Positions 1-10,100 of a stretch of DNA of 34,904 nt are shown here, piece by piece. The stretch comes from Amoebophrya sp. AT5.2 (Eukaryota > Sar > Dinophyceae > Syndiniales > Amoebophryaceae). A model generated the notes under the pieces. That model worked only from the letters and a program-made list of their open reading frames with translations, searched no databases and was not told where the DNA came from. The stretch spans positions 1 through 34,904 of the forward strand of contig RXOD01003952.1 of assembly GCA_005223375.1 (NCBI GenBank), in the 5' to 3' direction. The translations under genes and the position numbers were made by a program. Each line of letters starts with the position of its first letter. The first letter of the stretch is position 1.

Positions 1-137
1 CTAACAACTCTGATCAATTTTCCACGCAGCAGGAAGCCGCTGCGGTCGGTCCGTACGTCCCCCCACAGCGAAGGGTGGGCTGGACCGCGGCGGCGGGGGC
101 GGCCTCTTCCACTAACAACTCTGATCAATTTTCCGCG
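1..137 (+). repeat. Direct repeat with 111-bp period
   Basis: A 26-base segment at 1-26 (starting ctaacaactctgatcaa) recurs at 112-137 with one mismatch (A to G at its 24th base). The spacing of 111 bp is a multiple of three, so the repeat keeps the reading frame of the overlapping open frame. The left copy begins at the window edge, so more copies may lie upstream. Confidence 0.7.
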
Positions 138-923
138 GCTCGTACTCTCCCCGCAGCCGCACAAGGACCACCCGACAACTGCCTGAGCCGCCTGCCAGTC
201 TGCGACACCGTGCAGCCACTAGACAAGGCCTTCGTGGAGTACCAACAAATGAAGGACCTCCGCAGCCTTCGGGCTCACCAGCTGTGGGCCCCGTGCGGAC
301 CGCAGGAAAAGTTCGGTGGCGTGTTCCAGTACAGGAATGGTTACAACGAGTTGGACGACGCGATTAAGAACGACCTTTTTTTACCTGATAATCAGGTGCG
401 GGAACAGCAAGTGTCGTGTGGGGACGTGCTATTAAGGGTAAGCTTCCTGAGTCTGTTCCGTAGAGCGAGCCAAGCTCGGCAATACTACAACTCCTTGCGC
501 CAGGCAAGCAATCGCTCTCTCGACCGTAAACATGAGGAGTTCGCGCGCGAAGAGAGCCAGATCCTTGAGAGCTTGATTCTCCCTGCGATATCGGCCCTAA
601 CAAGTCAGCTTCTCCGGCGTATCTCGAGACCCCAGTGCACCCAGTCCCTGCGAGATGCGCGCGAAGCCATGTTGCTCAAGAGAGCTGACGCGTCCTTTAT
701 TGTTTTTAAGGAGGGCCGCGGCGGGTTTGGATTTGGTGTATCAATTAACTATCGACAGACCAGCTTGTTTTTAGATATAGATTTGGCTCTCCACCGGATG
801 AGGGTTTTATGCGGCGCGGCGAAGGCTTCTGGTCTCCATGCACAGCTAAAAGAAGGCGTGTTTGGTTTAATTGAGCGTTATTACGAGCGCCGCCTCGGCA
901 CCAGCGGCAGCATTAGCGGATGA
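3..923 (+). CDS. Possible partial hypothetical protein (5' end outside window)
   Basis: An open frame enters from the left edge and stops at TGA 921-923, giving about 306 codons. There is no ATG near its start, so if real it is an internal or 3' exon. The first 45 residues are low-complexity (Ala, Ser, Gln, Pro) and contain the peptide NNSDQFS twice, 37 residues apart. The middle and end (from about position 430) look more protein-like, with Arg/Glu-rich amphipathic stretches. I recognise no domain. The stop codon falls inside a 20-bp tandem repeat, which suggests the end of the frame is set by repeat DNA rather than by selection. Coding status is doubtful in such GC-rich DNA, where long chance frames are common. 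Confidence 0.25.
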   Translation, partial: NNSDQFSTQQEAAAVGPYVPPQRRVGWTAAAGAASSTNNSDQFSAARTLPAAAQGPPDNCLSRLPVCDTVQPLDKAFVEYQQMKDLRSLRAHQLWAPCGPQEKFGGVFQYRNGYNELDDAIKNDLFLPDNQVREQQVSCGDVLLRVSFLSLFRRASQARQYYNSLRQASNRSLDRKHEEFAREESQILESLILPAISALTSQLLRRISRPQCTQSLRDAREAMLLKRADASFIVFKEGRGGFGFGVSINYRQTSLFLDIDLALHRMRVLCGAAKASGLHAQLKEGVFGLIERYYERRLGTSGSISG

Positions 924-960
924 GCGGTAGCATTAGCGGATGAGCGGCAGCATTAGCGCG
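903..960 (+). repeat. 20-bp tandem repeat, three copies
   Basis: The unit tgagcggYagcattagcgga occurs at 921-940, with a partial copy before it (903-920) and a near-identical copy after it (941-960, last two bases changed). The TGA at the start of the unit supplies the stop of the upstream open frame. It is simple minisatellite-type DNA. Confidence 0.85.
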
Positions 961-1021
961 TCGGCGCCAGCGGGTGGGCGGGTCGGTGCTCGCGGTCTCC
1001 GACCGCGATCGTATGGCTACG

Positions 1022-1120
1022 CGGAACCCCTCCCGAGGCCTCTCCCGGAACCTCCCCGAGCTCTCTCCCAAGCCTCTCCGGGGCCCTCTCCCGAGGCCTC
1101 TCCCGGACTCCTCCCGAGGC
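1022..1120 (+). repeat. Degenerate GC-rich 12-13 bp tandem repeat
   Basis: About eight imperfect copies of a unit resembling cctctcccgagg / cctctcccggaa are read on the + strand. The strand is strongly pyrimidine-rich. Several short frames pass through it on both strands, all Pro/Arg/Gly/Ser-rich, which is the signature of repeat DNA and not of a gene. Confidence 0.75.
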
Positions 1121-1349
1121 AGCAGAGCTAGCTTTATTTTCTTGCTGCACAGGGGTGCGCTGTACGCACTTAGAGTTAGACGTGGTAATAGTGGCATCCG
1201 AATGCATAAACCCGCTCGCGGCTTCTAAAATTCCGCCCCGCCCGAACGAACAGAATACCTGTTGCATACCGGCAAGCAACGTGATCGACGCAGAGCTGCC
1301 CGATATCGACGCCTACTTGAATCATTTGGAGGCACAGTTCCGCATGCCG

Positions 1350-1412
1350 GTCGCGGTTCCGCAAGTGATGTTGTTCGCGGTTCCGCAATTCATGTGGGGC
1401 GGGGTTCCGCAA
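1350..1412 (+). repeat. 24-bp spaced repeat, three copies
   Basis: The 15-base core (t/g)tcgcggttccgcaa, with small changes in the third copy, starts at 1350, 1374 and 1398, an exact 24-bp period. A further gttccgca lies at 1337-1344. The intervening bases are not conserved. Function unknown; it could be minisatellite DNA or a set of spaced binding sites. Confidence 0.7.
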
Positions 1413-2078
1413 ACCGCATAAACCTCCCCCAAGTCACCGAAACCGAGCGCCGCGTCGGAGATGTTAACAGTGGCCCAGGGCCAGGGCATAAGGAGTGGAC
1501 TACAGCGGACACGACTGGTATTTTTGTATGTGGTGATATATTTAGAAGCCTTGTGGAGCACTTGTATGGCGTGTTTTCTTAGAAGCTGGAGGAGGCGGGA
1601 AATCTAAAGGCGTTGCCTGCCACAGGATTAACGCCATCGTTAGATTCTCGAGCTGCGTAGAATTGTAAGTACGTAAAATGCACCGCGCTACTAGCAGGGT
1701 GGATCCCGTACCCTTCTACTTCTAGTGCTCCTATATGCGGTCGCGGTGGCATGTAAAAGCAGAGGAGGAGACCACCTTCGGGGCTGTTTACTTGCCATCC
1801 GTCAGGGCGTAGATTCATTTTATGTCTGATAGATTCTACACCCACGCACCCCATCCAACATCACTCTCGCACGGCTGCCGCCAGCGTGCAAGCCGCTAGG
1901 AACAGTTCCCCGAGGTGGAGTCGCTGCGTAGAGGACATCTACGCGGACGAGGCTTTCCCGCATTTAAGCCGAAGGCCAAAATGTTTCGCCCCACAAAATG
2001 AGGCAAAATTTGGGGGCCAGCCGGCTTGCGCGTTCACTCTTGTTGTCGAGCGCAACAGAGGCGTCTGATATTGATGTC

Positions 2079-2122
2079 TTGTTTTTGCTAGTTTGTGCGA
2101 TTGTTTTTGCTAGTCTGTCACT
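2079..2122 (+). repeat. 22-bp tandem duplication, T-rich
   Basis: Two adjacent copies of a unit beginning ttgtttttgctagt lie at 2079-2100 and 2101-2122. They differ mainly in their last few bases. Simple duplication in non-genic DNA. Confidence 0.7.
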
Positions 2123-2224
2123 CATACGGGTAATCTACCGCGACCCACCTTATTTCTACAACAGAAACAAATGGACTTGGGCGAGTAAGAAAAGCGGGCG
2201 CGGCGTCTGCTTCTGGAGAGGGAG

Positions 2225-2240
2225 CCTCCTTGAAAGGAGG
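2225..2240. repeat. Short perfect inverted repeat
   Basis: Arms cctcctt and aaggagg are separated by two bases (GA), with a further aaaggagg just downstream at 2248-2255. The loop is too short for a stable hairpin and no gene end lies nearby, so no terminator function is claimed. Confidence 0.5.
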
Positions 2241-2858
2241 AGTTCGGAAAGGAGGGCGTACACGTAGTATCTTTTCTGGAGGCTCTTCGTGAGGGTTTCG
2301 CACTCCGGCCTTGCGAGTGGAACGTGACGGATATGGTGTACTCACACTGTTGCTGCTTTACTATACATTTTAGAAACTGCAAGAACTCAGATTGATTCAC
2401 TCCCAGAATATACTACTCATAACATTTGGCTGGAGCAGGGAGTATGCTGTGGCTCGGACTCTGGACGATGACTGTCTTTGCCAGACTGGATGGGGGGGAC
2501 CATCTGGAGCACTCAGTAGGTTTACCAGACGTACGAGAGACTTGACCTGTCGGTGTTAAATTATTTACGTCCACCGATCTCGCACTGGAACTTCTGAGGA
2601 CGGAGCAAATCGCTCCGGCGAGGCAGGCTGTGACGCACAGCACCCTGCGCACAGATTTCCAGGCGAGCGGGTGCGTGAAAAACCCCGAACGAGCGCACGA
2701 TCGCCGTGCCGAGGGACAGCTGGGAGGATATGGAAGTTGACGGCTAGAGATCGCGAAAGCCTTATTCCACCTTCGCGAACTGACTCTCTGGCCAGGACCG
2801 ATCCGACTAGAAGCGGGAACAGTGACGAACAGAAAGGGAGAAGATCAAGACTCGGACT

Positions 2859-3514
2859 ATGTTTATCTTCGACGTGGAGGGCGCACTCCGCTTTCGCGAC
2901 GAGGGTCGACTACTTGACTTCTCGCGACGTAGGCTAACAATTTCCTAGTAGTGAGATTAGTGGCTACCTTACCTGGTTGAGCAGGAGCACTTTTTTTTTC
3001 CTTTATATCAAATTAAATAATGCCGATGCCGCGGCAGGCACAGATCAAAGTGAGTCCCCGAAAATGTATTTGAAGATTATTTTGACGAGTCCGAACCAGA
3101 TGCGTTGAAACCGAACCGAACCCGCCCGCCCCATGGCGGCGTCTCGCCACGATCGGCGAAGAAGTCAAAAGCTCGCTGCGATCGGCGTTGGTGTGCAACA
3201 GTTACGGTCTCGTCGGTCAATCTTTACCGCTTCGAAGTTCCTCCTTGTGTGTCTTGTACTGAACGCAGTTTTGCCACATCTCGCTGTCACTGTAATCCTC
3301 GTCGGCCGGCGAGGAAGAGAGAACTTCGTCGATCTGGCTCCGAGCTCGGTTGCGCATGTGCATGTACTGGAAGACGGTGCCAGTGCCGGGGACGGCTGTT
3401 GAGAGCAAAACGGTGGCGGAGCAAAAACAGCTCACGTTGAGGAACGCGCAGTACCTCCTCGACCGGGCGGCGGAGTACGCTCGAAGTGACTCGAACAACC
3501 TGTGGCAAGGCTGA
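2859..3514 (+). other. Coding-like segments, possible exons of an intron-containing gene
   Basis: An ATG at 2859 opens 23 codons starting MFIFDVEGALRF. A GT at 2929 and an AG at 3053-3054, after a T-run at about 2990-3005, would remove a 126-nt phase-1 intron and continue in frame into an acidic segment (ENVFEDYFDESEPD, from 3060). A separate frame ending at TGA 3512-3514 contains a helical-looking stretch (VAEQKQLTLRNAQYLLDRAAEYA). I could not find a single convincing splice linking the second and third segments. The intron sizes resemble those in genes A and B. This is inference from composition and splice phase; chance frames are common here. Confidence 0.25.
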
Positions 3515-3867
3515 CTGAGGCAGTGAATCATTTCCGATCTTCATCACCCCGGTGTGGACGCGCTGGCCGCGGGCACTTCCTTTTTCTCCCCATGTTGCAA
3601 TCGAATCAACCGCAGCCGAGAACTGGCTGAGGTCTCGGCGTTTTTCGCCTTTCACTGTGTGGAAGAGTCGCCTCGTCTTGTTTTCTTGTCCTCAAGCAAA
3701 TGCGAAGTTGAGTATTTGATCTACCGTTCACAATTGTTCATGTTCTGCATGCAGCACCCCTCGTGAGCGTCTCGTTCCATTACCCTGATCGTAATGCATC
3801 CTGTACTGGACCTGAAGAATTGCAGGCGCAGACTGGTTGAGTGAACGCAAAGTCGCATATTGAGCAG

Positions 3868-4089
3868 GGGGATGATGACATTCGTAACTACAATCTGCAA
3901 ATCGAGGATCTGAATTTTCAAAAGGTGAATAAAAAGGGATGTCTACCTACTTAAAGTTTTGACCGTCTAGCACCATCTTAATTCGTATTCATTGTGGCTG
4001 TCTTTCGGGACCTGTAGAACATTGTCATTTACGGCCATACCGCTAGCATCATCGCACAAGAGAGAGCCGAAGCCGGTTCGCTTTTCTGA
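3868..4089 (+). CDS. Possible terminal exons of an upstream gene
   Basis: Two short segments join in phase 0. The first, 3868-3924 (GDDDIRNYNLQIEDLNFQK), follows TTGAGCAG and ends at AAG before GTGAAT. The second, 4018-4089 (beginning NIVIYGHTASII), follows a pyrimidine-rich stretch and CTGTAG and ends at TGA 4087-4089. The intron would be 3925-4017, 93 nt. The first segment looks like a coiled coil. Earlier exons may include the segments at 2859-3514 and a micro-exon near 3616-3631, but the chain is not established. If real, its stop lies 21 bases before the start of gene A, which is unusually tight. I recognise no family. Confidence 0.35.
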
Positions 4090-4110
4090 CCCCGAGGCGC
4101 AGTTGTAAAG

Positions 4111-7100
4111 ATGGCGACGCAACGCGGGATTTTCGTCCACCAGGTGACAGGGGACAATCAGCCGAAGAAGGTCACGTGCACGTACAAGAACCGCACGAAG
4201 CAGCTCAACTACTGGTTCTCAATCAAGTTTTTGGATCGGCACTACCGTGTGTACCGTGGACTACTGTTCGATGCGAAGGTGGATTCTGGAAATGTGGTGG
4301 AAAGTGCGGGCAGCTGGGTTTCCGGCGCAGTCCAGAAAGTCGGCAAGTGGTTTGAAAAAAATGTTTTCCAAGGGGAAGGCGCCGCGCCGGATGACGCTGC
4401 GTTTACACAAGAAAGACTTGAAGTCGTCGTTACCACGAAATCTGAGTCAACGAAGAAAACGGTAACGCTCACTTTTCGCGAGGACGTGTTACCGTCAGAG
4501 GTGACCTTCTTCTTTTGCGATCGCGACCTGGCTTTTGCTGACTACGTGCGCGGGGCGCTCTCTCAGGGCCGAACGTCCCAGCAGGGACTGAAAGCCAGCG
4601 CCAGCCTTGAGGATATCGGGCGCTGGATCGGGTATGTGGTGGGTACGAGATACGCAGTGAGACCCATTCTTTACGAGCACGGTGCGAGCGCTGCTCCTTC
4701 AAAATCGCTGTTTGAAGAGCTTTGCGACGATGAGGTGCTGGAGAACTTTCGAATGTGGGCACTGTTTCATGCGCCAGAACCGCAGCTGCAGATGCTGAGG
4801 AGCCTTGGGGCTGGAAAAAGCTTCGGCGGGATAATTCGCCAGTGTGTCGCAAACAAGCAAAGCTTCTCCAACATCGCCAGCGGGGGCACAAAGCAGGGCG
4901 CCGCTGAGGCCATGGCGCGTGGATGTTTGGCGCACGCATACCACCTCTTCCCGGACGAGCGACCAATGCTGGCGTGGCTGTCGTTTTTGCGCAATGGATG
5001 CCGGTATGAGGAAACGAAGCAGGACTTGCGCGTGGATTCGTTGAAGCCTAATAATGATGAGCATTCACGACCCGACGTCGAAGACGATGGGGACGCCGTG
5101 ATGGCTCCTGCCGGCGGCGCGCACCACGCACGCACCGAGGAGCTGCACTTTCCGCTCCTCGACATTGCGCCGTTTTTGGACGACTACAAGAAGTTCGGTG
5201 TTAGCACCTCTGCGCAGCTGCAGTCAGAATTTGAGTCCTTCGTTCGCGATTTCGCGGGACTTTGTGGCGCGACTCCACAACCTGCCAGTGTCCTCTACAC
5301 ACATTTCATCCGGACAGCATTTTTTAAAGGCGGAAGCGAAGGGCAGCAGCAAAGCCGGCAAACCGTCCGCGACGCACAAGCCTTTCTGGAGGACGTCGCG
5401 GAGGCGACGGCCATCCTGGAGGGCGTTCAGGAGATTGGGCGCGTCGAGTCCATCAGCACCTTCATCGTTCAGCATTTGGCGAAGCGCTTCAACTTCGCGC
5501 AGGCGAGGGGTCCGGGCTGCAACCCATTCGGCTCGGAGTTGGCTGTTTTCTGTTTCCGGGAGCCGTTCTGCCGCCACCACGAGATGCTGCAGTTTCTGCT
5601 CGAGGAGGTCCTGCCAGAAGCCTTTGGGCACAGCGCGAAGCCAGCTTTTCTCATGTCGCTCGTTTGCGACGGCCTAGCCCTCGTAGCAGGTGCAGAGCCG
5701 CACGCTAACCGCACTACAGACTTCGAAGCCGCGGACACCTCGATGTCTAGACTTGCCATGGACGGCTTTCTGGCGTTCGAGGGCGCGACGCTGGAAGAAA
5801 TCCAAGAAATCCAAGAAATCGAGAAGTTTCTGCGCGGATACATCGTCGACGACGAGCAGGCGCGTGGAAGGTTGGTAGTGTGTCTTCCGAAGACGCTACG
5901 GGTTCTCCTGGGTCAGTGGCAGCGCGCAGAAACGGAAGCCTTGAACCGGTTTCGAATCGAGGCGGAGCCGGTGGCGACGCAGAGCGTCTGCGCGGTACTG
6001 CGAGCATTGCACCAGCGCGGCAACTCGACGGATACGGGCGTGTGGCTGCGGGACGTCGTCCTGCAGCCGGAATTCTCGTTCAAGTACCTCATGCAGTATG
6101 ACCTGCAAATGCTAGTAAAGAGTACGGATCCAGTACTGCTCAACGGTATGGTGCGCGAGATGCTTGCGGAGAAGATTGATCAGTTTCTGTCCGTGCAGGA
6201 CGCATGTCGCGAATGGCTGGTCGGCGCTCTGTCGAACAAAATGCTGCGTGCCGCAGGCGGGCCAGCTGGGAGTGTATCGACTGACGCTGCGTGGTTGAAT
6301 CCCTCAGCCGACTTTAAGGCTCCGACGCTAGCGCGTCCGCTTCACCTGCAGCCGGTCCGCTTGCTCATGTCGCTCTGGGGACCCGGCAGGGGTGGTAGCA
6401 GGCTGCCGGATTCGGACCTGGCGGGTCACATCAATCTCGACATTATTCATCTCGTACAGCTGAGTTTTTTTCTCAAGAACCACGACGCGTCCCAATGGGA
6501 GCACCGCGTGCCCATGGCGCTCTTCCTCGCATTCTCGCAATCACTGGAGGGGTCAACTTTCTCCCGGGCGACCGTCCGGACTGCGTCAGAGGTCCTGCCG
6601 CAACGCCTTTTCCTCCCACCCGTGGAAGGAGAAACAGAGCAGCTCGCCTCAGCAAGGGAGCGGATACGCAAGATACGCACGGAGATTTTGCAGCACGTCG
6701 ACCGCGAATTGGCCGAGTGGCGAATCGTGGAGCCGTACATCGGCACGGTACTGCACACTGACGGGGGAACCGAGCAGCGCACCGACTTGCGCCGTGAGTT
6801 TCTTGAGTCCGTTTGCAGCGCTACACTCGGTGACGTGCACCAAGATAAAAATGGGGCTGGCGCGGCTCCTCGCACCGGTGCCGGAGGTGCGCTGTCGGTC
6901 GGTTCGGGCGTGCTTGACGCGATTCAAATTCTGAGGGAAAGCGACCTGTTCCTGCAGTTTCTGGTGCAGGTGCGGACCGATGCGCGCAGTGGCTCGGCGG
7001 CAAGCGTGGAAAATTTTTTCGCGTTGCTGGAGCGCGCCGTTCGCGACCTAAAGAGCTTCTGCGTCGCTGTATTTCGAGGCGAAACCGGCTCCAACACTGT

Positions 7101-10100
7101 GGAACCGGTAGCGGCGTCCGCGCGATGCCACATGTTCTTGATCCGACTAAGCATCGACAAGAAGCTGACGAAGCTAAACGTAGACAAAGAGGCCCACGCC
7201 TTGTGGAAGTTTGCGCTGCACATGGGTCTCACTTCGCACAACGCCGACGGTGAGAAGGTAGAGGGAGAGAGAGGGGAGGAAACGCTGGACAAGGATGTAC
7301 CTGAAGCCCTTCTTCGATTGCGCCTTCGGCTGATGCTGCTGGCAACGCCGGCGGAGGCGTGGCGCTATCGCGTTCTGAACGAAGTGGAGCCGCTCGTACA
7401 AATTTTCTTCCGGAACAAGGGTGTTCCGCCTCCGGCGACGCAGAAGTTCCTCGCGCCGTTGCTCGAAATCGCTGCGCGCTTGAGAGACGTCGCGAGACAG
7501 GCGAACAGTTGTTGCTCCGATTCGCCGGGAGTCGCTTCTTCAGTGGATTTCTTTGCCGAACAGAGCCGCTGCTTAGTCGGTCTGGCGCGGTTCCTACTCG
7601 GTGACGAAACGACGAGGCCATGCGATCGGGGTCGCGCTGGATGCGATAAGTCGCGCGACGACATCAACTATATCTCTGCATCAACCCCGGCACGCGTCGT
7701 GGAAGCGGAAGCACAAGTGCGGGCGCTCAACGATGTGCAATCGCGGTACGCAGGTTGCCTGATGACTCTTTGGCCGTTCCTGGAACGCCTCGCGCGGATG
7801 CAACATCAAGATCGCGAAGAACGGTTAGATGCCATTCGGAATATGTGCGTCTATCGCCGCGACCTCATGGAACCCCTGGGACACCTGGAGAAACTCGTTC
7901 TTAACTCCGCACTGCGTGATTTCCTGGAATCGCCAGAAATGCGGTACTTTGATATCCACACCGGCAATAAGTTTCTTCGCAGGTACTACGAAGCGTGCGT
8001 GTGTATTGCAGGAGAGTGTCGCTCGGCCTCGGTAGTGATGGTGATCGATTAAAGTTGCTGCTTCAACAGGTTCTTCAGCATTTCCTTTCATTCCGCAAAC
8101 CGAACACAGAATTCCGGCGCCGGCGGTACCCAGCAATCACGCATCAACCCGCGGCGAGTCCCAGGTTTATTGTGAGCCGCAAATCGTGCCGGGCGTTCCG
8201 ACCCTCGCAGAGCGGTTACAAGTGCTTACTCGCGGCCTTCTTATGCAGAACCTCGACGAACTGGACTTCGCCCGCCACCTCGCATCCTGCGTGCCCCTCC
8301 AGCGCCTCTTCGAATCCGCCAAGACGGAGGGCACGGGCGAGCGCGGAAAGCGCATCGTCGACGATTTGCGGTCCTACGCAAAGTTGAAGTTGTTCTTCGG
8401 GAAGCCTACCCGGCTGGGCTCGACGTCTTCTGCCGTGCCCGAGTGGCAGGTCGGGCTGCAGTTCAGCGTTCCGGCCGGTTGCGCGTCGGGTCTTTCGCAG
8501 CTGTTTCCCGACACCAGCGTCGGGGGCTCGAGCGGGGCGGCCGTCCGTACGTCAGCTTCTCAGCAGCGTGGCGGTTCCACCGCCAGAAACGGAAACACCA
8601 CGACGACGTCGGAACGGCGCGTGCTGCGGGGCGAGCGGTTGGACCGCGTGAAGGCGGAGCTGTTCGTCTGCGGCAAGGCGTGGCAGGCTGTGGACGAGCA
8701 GATGTACTTGAAGTTTCAAACAACTGCGGAGGAGTTCTCGCAGCGCGTGGACGCCTTGCAGGAACGCGCGCCGTTGCTGCAGGCGCTCACGCAACTTTGG
8801 ACCTCGCGGCTCGCGGAGACCTCGGAATATGCGTTCGACGCGCTGGCGGCAAGGGGGACTGCCGCATCCTCGACGAGGCAGCAGGGCTCTTCAACATCGG
8901 GCGCGAATCGCATCGTAGCGGACATCGAGAGAAAGCTGCCCATTGCAGACCTGAGTCGGGAGGCGGAGAGCCAGGCGGAACTGCGGGACGAAATTTGGCG
9001 AGCATACCCGATCTTGTCGCATCTCGATCCGAGAGTGGTGTGGCGCGAGCGCACGGAGGTCTGCTGGCACTACTTGCGCGTCTTTCTTGACGCATCGGGG
9101 ACGGACCGGACAGATCTGCGGTTTGCGAACGAACATCTGGCGGAGCTGCGGGGCGAAGACTCCAAGCGGGTCGAGCACTTTCGCGCACTTGCTGAGAAAG
9201 TGCGGGAGTGGCGCGCGAGGCACGATAGCCCCGGCGTCGGTGGCACCGCGGGAGCGGGACCGCAGATTTCGTGTGGCAGAGGACCGGTTCAACTGGAAGG
9301 GTCGACGTTTCGGCACGACGAAACTGAAGCTGATCCGTTTTCTCCTTCGGTGACCGACGGAAGAGCACCGCGGCCGCAAAGCAGCACCGGGAGCTATGGG
9401 CTGGGACCCCAGCCGGCAGGCACGGCATCGAGCGGTAGCCGTCGTGTGCGGGAGGCGTTGGCCTGCGCAGAATCCTGCGTATCCATGGTATTTGTCAAGG
9501 ACGCCCGGAGTCTGGGACTGGCGGCGGCTGCACTCATCCAGAGCCTGCACTGCAACAGCGGTTCGGAAATGCGAGTGTTGCCCGAGTCCCTACTCGCGTT
9601 CTCGGAAGACTCGCGCACAACCGCTGTTTGCGGACTCGAGTTTCGGCTCAAGAACCGGAAATACACCGCGCAAGATGTGATTGTCATCGCGACCCCCGAG
9701 AAGCTTCCACCGAACGAGCAGGAGCGCCTGCTTGCCGTACTTACGGACTGGGAGGAGCGCTTGCGCGCTCGCGGAGGTGCCACCCCATGTCCAACCCTTG
9801 CGCCGCGTCACATCATAGTGCTCCAAGCAACGGCAGACTCGTACTCGTTTCGGAGCATGTGCCGGTGGCGCAGCCACGGACTGGAGGACGCCCTGAAGGC
9901 GCTCCTGGCGGCACCTGTGTCTGCGCTGCAGACCCTGTTCGCCTCCGTCTCTGGTGTCTGCCGCACCGTCGAGGGGCCGCCGCTGTGCGGCAAGACGCGC
10001 CGCATCGCCGCCGTTGAGATGAATTCCGCGACGACGAAGCGGGTGCTGGTCACGAGCGAGACGCGGGAACAGGAGATTGCGGACCTGGTGTACGAGTTGC

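Larger units (their letters stand above)
924..2858. other. Stretch without a supported gene
   Basis: Apart from the repeats listed separately, I see only short overlapping frames in all six phases, none with convincing composition, start context or splice structure. No RNA gene, mobile element terminal repeat or transposase fragment is visible. Small exons cannot be excluded by eye. Confidence 0.5.

Noticed and set aside
3133..3402. 89-codon frame with a good ATG context and a hydrophobic segment
   Set aside because: It overlaps other coding-like frames in both directions and has no family resemblance or splice support. The hydrophobic run could be a signal anchor, but one feature is not enough.
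3770..4130. TGA read as an amino acid, because coding-like frames on both sides of TGA 3838 and TGA 4087 share one phase with gene A
   Set aside because: Genes A, B and C avoid TGA completely over about 28 kb, so reassignment is not supported. Splicing explains the first case and gene separation the second.
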